Positions 54,111-64,000 of a DNA stretch of 64,000 nt are shown in pieces. The translations under genes and the position numbers were made by a program. The stretch is from Syngnathus acus. Taxonomy: Eukaryota; Chordata; Actinopteri; Syngnathiformes; Syngnathidae. The notes under the pieces were generated by a model, which saw only the letters and a list, made by a program, of their open reading frames with translations, was not told the DNA's origin and ran no database searches. The stretch covers positions 22,209,193 to 22,273,192 of the forward strand of contig NC_051088.1 in the NCBI RefSeq assembly GCF_901709675.1, given 5' to 3'. Each line of letters begins with the position of its first letter. Position 1 is the stretch's first letter.

Positions 54111-57100
54111 ATGATGAAAAGTAAGTGATTGTTAATGCATGCGAACAAATGGTGTCATTGCACGTTTGTGTTTACCGCGTGGCTGCTAGAATTACAATTA
54201 ACGCTCTCCGCAAAGTCTCTTTACAATTTGGAAATATTCAAGTTTAAAATATATTATATACATTTTATTAATGCAAGTTTTGTTATAGTATTTGTTTTCT
54301 ATTTTTGGAGGTGCACTGGGTTAAAGATTTCGTCAAATTATAAAATTGTTTATGGACACTGCACTGATTAAATAATTGAATTGATTAATTTATATTGCTA
54401 TTCATTTATTGCTATAAAAATGCACGCATGCACTAATGAACATGAATTTGCATGTGTTGAAAATTCGGAAACTCATCCGCCTATAACAGGAGTCATCAAC
54501 ATAAATGACAAACTCCTCTTTATTGACACTTGATGTTCCTCAGGTTCTTTGCCAGGTGGAGCAAGGGGACCGGAGAGCCATCAGAACAGTCCAGAGGAAG
54601 GCAGTGGCGTCGGTAGCACCCCCCCGAGCGGACCCCCGCTGTGCAAGATGAACCTTCTGGAACTCAACGACACTCCCCAAACTCAGCTTCATCGAGACAC
54701 ACCGTTGAGGATGGGAGGTGAGACTGCGATGAGACAAGCTAAACTTAGCTTGACCTCATTTGTCAATTAGCAATTCGCCAAGTGCTTTTGGTGTCATTCG
54801 TACCTTTTGTGTAGCAGGCGTGACCATCCCGGTCTACTGCGTTGTGGAGCACGCAGACGTGGCGAGCGACGGCAGGCAGCATGCTCACCGTCGCGCTGAG
54901 TTTGTGCTGATCCCGAAAGATGTCCCGTTCACACAACTGGTGGAGACGGCGCTCATGTCGTTGGGCTACTCGCAGGGCTCGGCTGTCCAGGCCCGAGGTG
55001 CGTGTATTTCCGTCATTAGTAACCTCCTAAAATATCTCATGTGGGATATTTCAAATGTTTTTGGTAATTCGTTGTCTTTTTATGAAGCCATTCCTGGCCG
55101 TGTCCTAAACACGGGGCGGCGTGGGGCCTCTCGGCGACCCGCCTCCGTCCAATCTTAGCCTTTTTTTTTTCACAGTATTTTTTTTCGTGTTTGGCATCAT
55201 CCCAACACCGCTCCACAATTGTGGCTGCAACCAAAATGACACGACTTTTTTTTTCCCTCCCTTGATTCTATTTCATTTGGCATGACTTTGTCTCATTGAA
55301 GTATTTTTAAAGCGGTCCAGGGGTTCTTTGATTAGGCTGCCTGTTGTTTATTCTGAACATGCGGGATTCCAGCGCAAACACTCACTGACATCAAATTGAG
55401 TCTTTTTCTCTCCCAACATCGTTTGGACTTGTGGTCCACAATGAGGGTCACAGCCAAGCTCATCGTCATGCTTTCGTTTGTCTATATCGGAAGGTGTGTG
55501 TGTTTTCCAGGCGTCATCAAAGTGGGCCAGTGGAAGCCGATGCCCGTCCACAACCTGACAGATGCTCCAGAAGCCACGGTGGCAGACATGCTGCTGGATG
55601 TTTACCACATGGTCACGCTACGGATCCTGCTGCACAGGTACTTCAGTCTGGACTCTGTGATCCGAAGAAAAAAAAAGTCAGTCTTATTTTGTTTGCAGTT
55701 TTGCCCGGCTGGAGGAGCTTCCCTCTGAACAGTGGACGCATGCCACAGTGAGGAAGGCCCTCAAAGAGATGCTCAGAGAGACCAATCACAACGCTCTGCC
55801 CGAGGAGTGTCCGCTCTCCCAGGTAGATAGAACTCACACACACTCTTTATTTGCAATATTGGAAACTCTGCACTCATCCTGTACTCAACTTTGCTCAATG
55901 TTGTCTCTCCCCAGAATCTGATTTCTACCATGGTCAACAGTTCCTACTCTGCCAACATGTCCGTGTCCAAATGCCAAGAGTTTGGACGCTGGTACAAACA
56001 CTACAAACGCACTCAAGGTGACAACTCACATGCATTGGCTTCAAATCTGCATTCTTATGTGTGCGTGAGCTAAAGCGTCGAGCCCTTGTGCCAGTGACGG
56101 CTCATGGTCGGACGGAACCGTCGTCACACGTGGTTCGCATTAATGTCACCCTTAATAGATATGCCATAGTCGAGGAACCAGTGCAGCAACCCCGCTCTGC
56201 ACACACACACAACATGCTGAGGGTACAAATTTGACGCTCTGCCAAACCTCAGTCCCATTTTTATTCTCCTAATAGCCCATGTGACCCTCAACCCAACACC
56301 AGCGTAACAAGAAACACATTGGCTCCAGTGAGGACGAGTCATCAAAATCCACAAGAACTGAAAAGGACTTTCCACCAGTCAGATACTTGACCGAGTGGAG
56401 GCAGCGAGCAGAGCTGGAGGTGGTCCAAATGAAGATGCTGAGCTTTTTCTTTAGGTTGAGCAGATTGCTTAGGCTTGGAAATCAGAAGGAGAGTCACTTC
56501 AGCGGGGTGACTGACGAGAACGAGAGGAAAACCTGAGAGGCGCTTGATGGGTGGAATGAAGCCAGACGAGTGTCGTTTCCGCGACTTTGTTTGGCTTTGA
56601 AATAAAAAGCCTAAAAAGATTCTTTTGTGTGTTTCCACAGCGGAGCGAGATTGGGAGCCAAATACGCTGGACAAGCGTCTTCCTTCTCTTTTCCCTCACC
56701 TGGGTGCTGCCGGATGCTTCCCGAATCATCTCAACTCCAGCCTGCCGCATTCCAGCAATCCTTCGCCCAGCCCCCCTTTGCACGGCGGTCTCCCTCCGCT
56801 CATGCGCCATCAACTCGCCGTGGCGCACCTCATCGGCCGACAACTGGCCGTCAACCGCCTGCTGTGTCGCCAGCCCGCGTACGCCAACCGCCCGCCGTGC
56901 AAAGGCCCGGCGGAGCCCACGGGAGCCGAAGTGCCCGCTGACATCTACCGCCGAGTTCGGAGCGAGCTCAAGAGAGCCAGCGTCTCTCAAGCCGTCTTTG
57001 CCCGGGTGGCCTTCAACCGCACGCAGGTAAACTCACCCAACGTAAGTCCGACCGAGATCATCCCATAACGAGTCGTCACCGGGCAGGGCTTGCTCTCGGA

Positions 57101-58608
57101 GATCCTGCGCAAGGAGGAAGACCCCCGCTCGGCTTCCCAGTCACTCATCGTCAACCTCAAGGCCATGCAGGCTTTCCTGGCTCTACCCGAAGGAGAACGA
57201 GACCGCATCTACCAGGCGGAGCGAGAGAGGAACACTCCGACAAACCACAACAACGCTCACAAACACGCACAGGTACACGTGTGAAAATAGTTTGGTCATG
57301 TGACACGACTGCTTCATTTTTAGTTCCTGTCTGCAGATTAAATGCCACGCGGAAACTCCCGTTAAGACGCTTGAGAACGTCACGTTGAGGATTTACGAGG
57401 AGATCCAACAAGAGATGAAGAGGGCCAAGGTCTCCCAATGTCTGTTCGCCAAAGTCTCGGCCAACAAGAGCCAAGTAAGCCGCCCTTTCCGTTCCCCGCA
57501 ATTAGCTTTGTTGCACGACCGGCAACGAGAACAAATGTTGTCAGGGTTGGCTGTGTGAACTCCTTCGATGGAAAGAGAGCCCGAGCCAAGAGAACCGCAC
57601 GCTGTGGGAGAACCTGGGCACCATCCGGAGGTTTCTGTCCATCCCGCAGGCCGAGCGCGACCGCGTTTATGAGGAGGAGGCCAGGCAGCAGCACGGTGGC
57701 CCGCGCATCCCTGAACATCAGGTGTGTCCAGCTATAGAACCAAGCCAAACCAAAATAGTTTCTTGAGTTTCTTGTCTTTGTTTTCGTCTGGCAAGTCATT
57801 GAAAAAAAGACACGCCCGCTCAATGAGCCCCCGCTCAGCAGTCTCCGCAAAATATTTGCCAGTCAGTCTCCACCTCCGTATCATTCCAAAGGCAGCCAGG
57901 CTATAATTTCATTTTTGGACGGCGAAAGAGAGAGAGAAAGGAATTGCCATTATCTCTATTTAGGTCTGTCCAGTCTGTTTGATGGCCCACGAGTTTTTGG
58001 TTTTGGGAGTGCGGGCCGCCCCACCCCAGTCTCCAAACGTGCACGCTGAAGCTGTGATTTTTTTTTTTTGACAGGGACCACCACTGCCACCTCTGAGAGC
58101 TCTATCGCCTCTTCACGTGCACCCGCAGCCGACAGCCTCACCTCTCGTCAGTGGGTCGGAAAGCGGGCCTCAGCACGGAAGGAGCCCGAGCCTCGGAGAA
58201 GCCAAAAATTCCCGAATCTCCTTGGAGGCGTTGGGGATCTTGCAGAGCTTCATCGGCGACGTGGGGCTTTACCCGGACCAGGAGGCCATCCACACCCTGT
58301 CAGCCCAACTGGACCTGCCTCAGCACACTATTGTCAAGTTCTTTCAGAACCAACGCTTCAACTTCAAGCGCCACAATTCCAGGGAGTCGGGCCCCGAAGA
58401 CGACGACCGGGAGCGTCACTCCGATGTGGGACGAGAAGAGGAATCCGTGGACTCGAGTGAAGATGGAAGAGGTTCAGCGTGCGCGTCTGCAACTGAGGGA
58501 GAGCCAGAGACAGATCGAGAAACGGGAAACGGGTCAGCACCAGCAACGTCGTCCTTGTCTCCGTATAGCAGCCCGGACAGCCCAAATTCTGCAGGGCAGC
58601 GGAGATGA
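54111..58608 (+). CDS. SATB-family chromatin organiser, compact SATB2-like gene
   Basis: Eleven exons give 712 residues (SATB2 is about 733): 54111-54120, 54544-54717, 54818-54997, 55511-55637, 55699-55822, 55915-56017, 56641-57026, 57087-57272, 57337-57474, 57545-57721 and 58075-58608. A ubiquitin-like oligomerisation domain starts near 62 ([27 protein letters not shown]), then a CUT-like region with [23 protein letters not shown]1 lies around 335-420 ([20 protein letters not shown]), CUT2 around 442-520 ([20 protein letters not shown]) and a divergent homeodomain around 585-640 ([32 protein letters not shown]). The C-terminus is acidic and Ser-rich. SATB proteins bind AT-rich matrix-attachment DNA and organise loops. 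Residues match SATB2 better than SATB1, but the N-terminus is different. An in-frame upstream ATG at 53856 could extend it by 85 residues; I prefer 54111. Confidence 0.88.
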
Positions 58609-58770
58609 CGGCGGGAGAAAAACTGACCAAACAACCGTGAGATTTTAAATCCCGAGTTGTCGTTATAATTTATTGTTCCATTGTTGCTGCAGCAATTGAG
58701 AAACTCAATATAAACGTCACTATTTATTACAACATTTATATTAACTGGAATAAATAAAGATTTACAACGT
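58609..58770 (+). other. SATB-like 3' UTR with polyadenylation signals
   Basis: A short AT-rich trailer has overlapping AATAAA signals at 58749-58754 and 58753-58758, followed by a TC-rich stretch. The 3' UTR is therefore only about 150-170 bases. Confidence 0.6.
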
Positions 58771-59009
58771 TCCTCTCCCTCCTCAGACTTTATTTGTAGT
58801 TATGAACATTAAGTTGGTCTACCTAGATTGCACATTTTGTCACGCAGAAAATGAATCGTGTGCGATTGACGTGTTTGTGGAGGCTCGTGTGAAATTTGCT
58901 CTCATCTAATATTACAACTGCATCAGTGACTGCTGGCACGCTCCGCTTGGCTTTGCACACAGCTGGCTATTAGAGCCGTATGGCAGACCGATAAAGGGTC
59001 ATTAGACGC

Positions 59010-59040
<31 letters not shown>

Positions 59041-62000
59041 GGGGTAAGGACGCAGGTGCTCTGCAGCCTGATATTACTCAGGATGCTCGGGGGCGGAGGG
59101 CCTTTGGAGGAAGGAGGCTCTCTGTGGAGCTTGCAAACACACCTGTGATCCTCTTTTCACATGCTCAACGTTTTCACTCTCTCACACGTACACAAACACA
59201 CACCGACATATACACAAACCAAAGCGTACCCATGTTGCGCTGCCTCTTACTGACAATTTCTGTTATTTTTTACCTCAATGCATTTTTTAAATGGCATGAT
59301 CTGTGTATGGAGAAATGAGATCCTCACAGATAGCGGAATTTAAACTACATTCAAACTACATTCTCCGTATGCTGACTTTAGGTTTATATTTCACAGAGAC
59401 TTCTCTGTTATTTTATTTCTTTGGTGGTGGCTCTAACATGATGCAGATGAATATTTGAGTAGCAAACTGAGAAATAAACCTCAGTAGAGAAAGTTTATAA
59501 TTTTATTCTTAAAGATAAAATGTACGTTTAGAGCTTCTCCTACACTTATTGTTTCAACAGAAGGCCAAACACTGTGGCATTTTTGTCATAGAAACAGAAA
59601 TAAATCATGGCAACAAAAGATGGCCGCTCGTGGCTTCACTTCTTGCGCCTCATTAGCATATCCTATGTTCGGACCGGAGCAAACGGGATTGAGCAGGTAC
59701 ACAAAATATAAAATGTTAGGAATAATTGAAACTGTGTTATGATAAATATGTGGGTATCCAATGCAAATAGTTTTTTTTTGGGTGAACTATTTTAGTTTGA
59801 GATGTATTTTCATACCGGGGGGGGGGACAAAAAACTACCGGATTCAGCAGGTGCAGGCTCGACCTCTAATTGCCGTTAGTACGACATCGTCGGACAGCCA
59901 AGAGTTTTTTTTCCACTTAAAATCTTGATTTTCGTTATCTAACCAAAGAAGTATGTGAATAGAAGGACTAAAACATTAAATGGACGAGTTTTTGGTATGT
60001 TTCTGTTTCTTAGTGGCTTATAATAAGCAATCTTTGTGTATACTGAAGATGCTTTGAGCTCCATTTGAGCACTTTTTGCTGTTGGCGTAAAGCAAAGAGA
60101 AATACCGACCTTTTTTTCTTTTCAATATTTAATGCCTGTGTATTGTATTCTTGCAGTATTAACTTGATGTGTAAATCTCCCAGTGTATTGGTAAACCTGG
60201 GCGGTTTTAGAGCCAATAACATTCACCGACATCTGGCCTTACATTGTTATATTTTGCTAAATGCACTAAAGTTTATTCTTCTTTGTGGACTGATTCACAG
60301 GCTGTTTTTTTTCCTCTTGGAGAAACTTTTGCATTCTAACGCGAGTCTCGGTTAACCCGAGCGCCAAGCTTGCAACAAACTACGATTCCGAGGATGATGC
60401 CATCACTGTTAACTTGTTCCTATCAAGGTCAAGGTAGGATTTGGATTTTTATTTGCTTCTTTAGGATTGACTGAACCTTGAAAACGGCCCATGCTCAAGC
60501 CAACACGTATTACGGTTTGTTGGGAAATATTGTTCTCTTATTGCTTTGTATATCTTTAAAGTGTGCTATTCAATTTGAGGTATCTATAAATTTCAAAAGG
60601 TGAATTATAACAACAAAAAGGGGAATTTTAAGGTGCATATGCAAATTGATGCTGCCATTTTTTTGGTGGGGTCAACTGTCATCTCGCCTATTGTTTTTGT
60701 TAAACTAAGAAGAAGAATTGATTGTAGCGTTCCGATGTTGTTCACCAAAAAATGATTCACGAGCACTTTTAAATGGGACGGGCTCTTAAATGAATGCCTC
60801 CCTGAGCTTTGACCTCAGCTGATGCTCAATGAGGCAATTGCTGATTATGTAAGGCGCCACGCTCGCTGAATAATGACAAGCGTACGTAACATATGAGTTA
60901 ACATTTTGGATTTGAATGGAATGGATGGACGTAGAGGTCATCGGTGCATGCCAACTTGTCTTGGACGCCACAGCTGCCCAGGCGCCTTCTGCACCAGTTG
61001 CACGCTCGGCTGCAGGAAGCGCCACCAGGTGTCTGAGATTTCACCCCGCCTTCCCTCCTCGGCTGGTTCCCTTACGCAGCCTGCTCAAGGGACAATTTAC
61101 AACGGCATTAAAAGACAGCCGGCCTGCTAGCGATCTCTGGCTGGGAATGGTTAGCATTAGCAAGTACAAAATTTGCATTGCGTCCTGGTTGTCCTGGCTG
61201 CATTTGGGACTTGTGGGGTCCACATTGAAAACTAATTAAGGATAAATGGATAAATAAATAAAAAATAAAGTATAATAAAAAATATAATATAAATTTACAA
61301 AATACAAACAAAATAGAAATTGTGGGCTCCACACTGAAAACTAATTAAAAATAAATGAATAAAAAAATAAAAAAATACTAAATAAAATAAATAAATAAAC
61401 TAAAAAAACCTAATATACCAACCGGTAATGTCATAAATTATCACCAGCAGTTATAAAATTGAGTAAAAAGTGTAAATGTCAGCTTGTGTGACCTAAAAAA
61501 AAAAGTCAGTTTGGCTTCCAAGCAAGCAGTGCTCCCATTTTTTACTTGTGGTTGCAAAATTGCGTTACAAAGTTCAGGTCTGCACAGGTTTTGTGTGACC
61601 TGGTTGTGCCCTTTGTGTTAGCGTTTTTGTTGGAGCGAGCGCCTCAAGGCCGCACGTGGCGTTACCTGAGCCTGTTGCAAAGCTTAGTGACTTCATGCAA
61701 GCAGTCTTTTTCTTCCCCTCAGCCTTGTTGAAGGGAGCAGTCTCGCGTACGGCGGGACTCAAGCCTCCTCTGCCGACACGGGCCCTAATTTAATTAATTA
61801 TAAAGCAATATTCTGCTGCCGGGTCGAGCCCTTCGGAGAGGGCTTTACCCAGCGCTGGCATCTGTTCCGTACAAACGGCGAGGGAGCGGGAGAAGGAGAG
61901 AACAAGGGCAAGGCGCCTCTTGCCAAGGCTGCGGAGTGGCGCTGCGCTCAAAGTGCATATCCCCCACACGGATGTTGTCGCAACAAATGTCATTTATGAA

Positions 62001-64000
62001 AAAGAGCAAAAAGAGACATTTCTAACTGTGGAACCATTGCGCAACCATTTTCATTGTTGTCGCCAATTGTTTCAGCTTTGTGGTTTATTTTGCCGCTCCG
62101 ACACTTGGCGCAAAAATCTCAATTTGATTCCCCTGGTGGAAATGAACAAGATGCGGAGTTTTCCAAATCTAAAAGCGAAGCTGTTGTTTCATGTCCGCCA
62201 GAGCCCAACACTCAATCGCATCTCCACACGAGCCAAGTGCAAAAGCATGTAAGCTAAGTGGAAGCTGTTTATGCGCTCATTGTTCATAAATTAGACCCCC
62301 CCCAAACACACACACACGAGTTTTGCTTCGGTGCAATACTAGAAATATTGTTGTTTTGTTAAAGAAATCACTCACAAATGACCTCAACACAACCTTTCCT
62401 TTCTTCTCACCTGTTTCTTGTGACCTTCTCTATAATCATTGATTGTCAATTATTATTCAAACCCGTTACTTTTTTTCCTACCCCAATGAGCAGCGTAAAA
62501 AAAATTAAAAAAAACTGTGGTTTAGCCGCTTCATATATCACCCAGCGGCTGTAATGTGATTTTCAGCTCTAATTAGATTTAAGGCACTTAGTGTGTTATA
62601 ATGATGTTTGTCTCGCCGAGCAACAGACGCCGTCCATCAGCCCAATTAAATATTAAACTGACCTACCGCTGCTTTGTGTGTGTGTGTGTGTGTGTGTGCA
62701 ACTTCAGCAGTGCACACACAAACATTAATGCTGACATACAGTATGTGACCTACATTCTTGTACACAAACAGTGTCAAGAGAGGTGACAAACATGCATTTG
62801 TGTGTGTGTGTGTGGGGGGGGGGGGGGGGTGAACGGCTCTGCCGGTGCACTGAGCCATGCATCTAATGCAAAATGAGTGTTAGCTTCCTGCCAAATAATG
62901 CATGACGGATGCCACATCCCACGACGACATGTCAAGCCTGCAGTCGTTGTCACTCTCCCCGATGAAGGATGTTTTATTCCAGATGTCACAAAAAAAAGTG
63001 CAGCTGACTCCAAGGCCTAATTGTTGCAATGCTGCAAAGTGAAACAAGTGACTGACCAGCCAGTAGTTTTTCTTTTCTTTTATACTACACAACTTTATTT
63101 CTGGTAACGTCACCTGCACATGAGAACTTGATGGATTAAAATCCTAGCACGTTTACCAACTGCGGCAAATAGTCGGGACGGCAATCCAGTACTGACGTTG
63201 GTCGCCTCTGACTACACTCTCCCGCATTCCCAGACTTGAGGATGTGCTCTTGTTTCTTTAGCCACTTCCAATGAGTAAGATGAAGAACCCCTCCCTCCTC
63301 GCAAAAGTCTGTGAGAAAAACAGACAAATAGAGTTGAGGCAAAGAAGAGTGGAGCAAAAACCGCAGTCATGGTCAGCCAAGCCCACCACGCCTCGGCCGC
63401 GTGTTGGTCCAAACCTGTTATTTCTGGCACTGGACGTTCTCAAAGAGATCAGCGTCTTCTGAGAGAGGAATGCAGCAGCTTTAAATAGATCAAATCTAAA
63501 CAGTGACGATGGGGAATTACAGAGCTTCAACTTCAGACAACTGTCTGACCGAGGTCAAAGGTTCGATTTCTCAGTGAGAGACACAAAGCCGAGACAGAAT
63601 CTCTTTTTCAGCAATCCATCCTTTCTCTCATCTGCGCTGGAGCCGATCACGATGGAAGTCGTTTGCAGATTGTGTGTTCACCCAACAAGCAAGTGTTCAC
63701 AGTTGGAGGTTTTTTGAAAACTGGAGGTGGGGATAATGGTCAGGGTGGCCCGTGACACTCCAGCGTGTACTGAGGGCAACCCAAAGTCAGCCTGTTGAAA
63801 ATGCATGGAAGCGAAGTCTTTCATTGCCAGTCTCCCTTCCCCTCCCTTGTGAAATTCTGGACACAAAAAGAGCGAATAAAATTTTTTATTTTTTTAAATT
63901 ATTATTTATTTGTTTTATTTGATTTTTTTATTTATTACTTATTTATTTGATAGCTATGAAACACCAGTTAGGAAAACTATTTTTTAACCTTTGGCGTAAA
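58771..64000. other. intergenic DNA to the window end
   Basis: No credible gene is seen on either strand. Contents include (GT)n at about 59010-59037, a 13-G-containing run near 62815-62830 next to (GT)n, another (GT)n at 62673-62698, and A-rich microsatellites near 61250-61410. Some islands of balanced composition (58850-59000, 61600-61990, 62870-63250) could be regulatory elements of the SATB-like gene; conservation is untested. Confidence 0.4.
61213..61385. repeat. two-copy degenerate tandem repeat (about 105 bp)
   Basis: The words GTGGGGTCCACATTGAAAAC and GTGGGCTCCACACTGAAAAC occur at about 61215 and 61321. Each is followed by TAATTAA and an A-rich tail of AAATAAA-type units. This is a short tandem duplication with A-rich spacers. 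Confidence 0.6.

Noticed and set aside
60916-61239. Plus-strand frame of 107 codons
   Set aside because: No domain, no splice context, and it overlaps a degenerate tandem repeat.

Overview
The window looks like a gene-bearing stretch of a compact teleost (ray-finned fish) chromosome. The protein-coding genes are vertebrate-type with short GT-AG introns. Between them lie long microsatellites, a 5'-truncated L2/CR1-type LINE and small non-autonomous DNA transposons. Exon structures below were built by hand from reading-frame continuity, splice consensus and remembered family sequences. No alignment or transcript was available.

Layout. Positions 1-17,950 are the regulatory landscape of a single-exon pou3f3 (Brn-1) gene (5752-7047, +), with large gene-free flanks. 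The tightly packed part then follows: mrps9 (18016-21097, +), a SLAIN-family gene (22086-25609, +), a Shroom-family gene without a PDZ exon in the window (28250-34641, +), sumo1 (36513-37461, -) and map3k2 (39524-43350, +). After these come a secreted VWD/C8/TIL/ZP protein related to alpha-tectorin (46797-50479, -) and a compact SATB-family gene closest to SATB2 (54111-58608, +). From 58,610 to the end I see only intergenic DNA.

The genes do not form an operon-like unit. They include two DNA-binding developmental regulators (POU3F3, SATB), a mitoribosome subunit, two cytoskeletal proteins (SLAIN on microtubule ends, Shroom on apical actomyosin), a SUMO modifier, a MAP3 kinase and an extracellular-matrix protein. 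Several have human counterparts on chromosome 2 (POU3F3-MRPS9 adjacent at 2q12, MAP3K2 at 2q14, SUMO1 and SATB2 at 2q33), so the region looks like a rearranged piece of that ancestral linkage group.

Most noteworthy: three exactly 89-bp-spaced CTCF-like motifs between mrps9 and the SLAIN gene; a pou3f3 C-terminus whose ancestral ending is still readable in another frame; a MITE whose end lies about 20 bp before a SLAIN splice acceptor; a compact divergent SATB2-like gene; a ZP protein with a seven-arginine cleavage site and no visible membrane anchor; a perfect 33-bp inverted repeat; and possible unassigned exons between shroom and sumo1.
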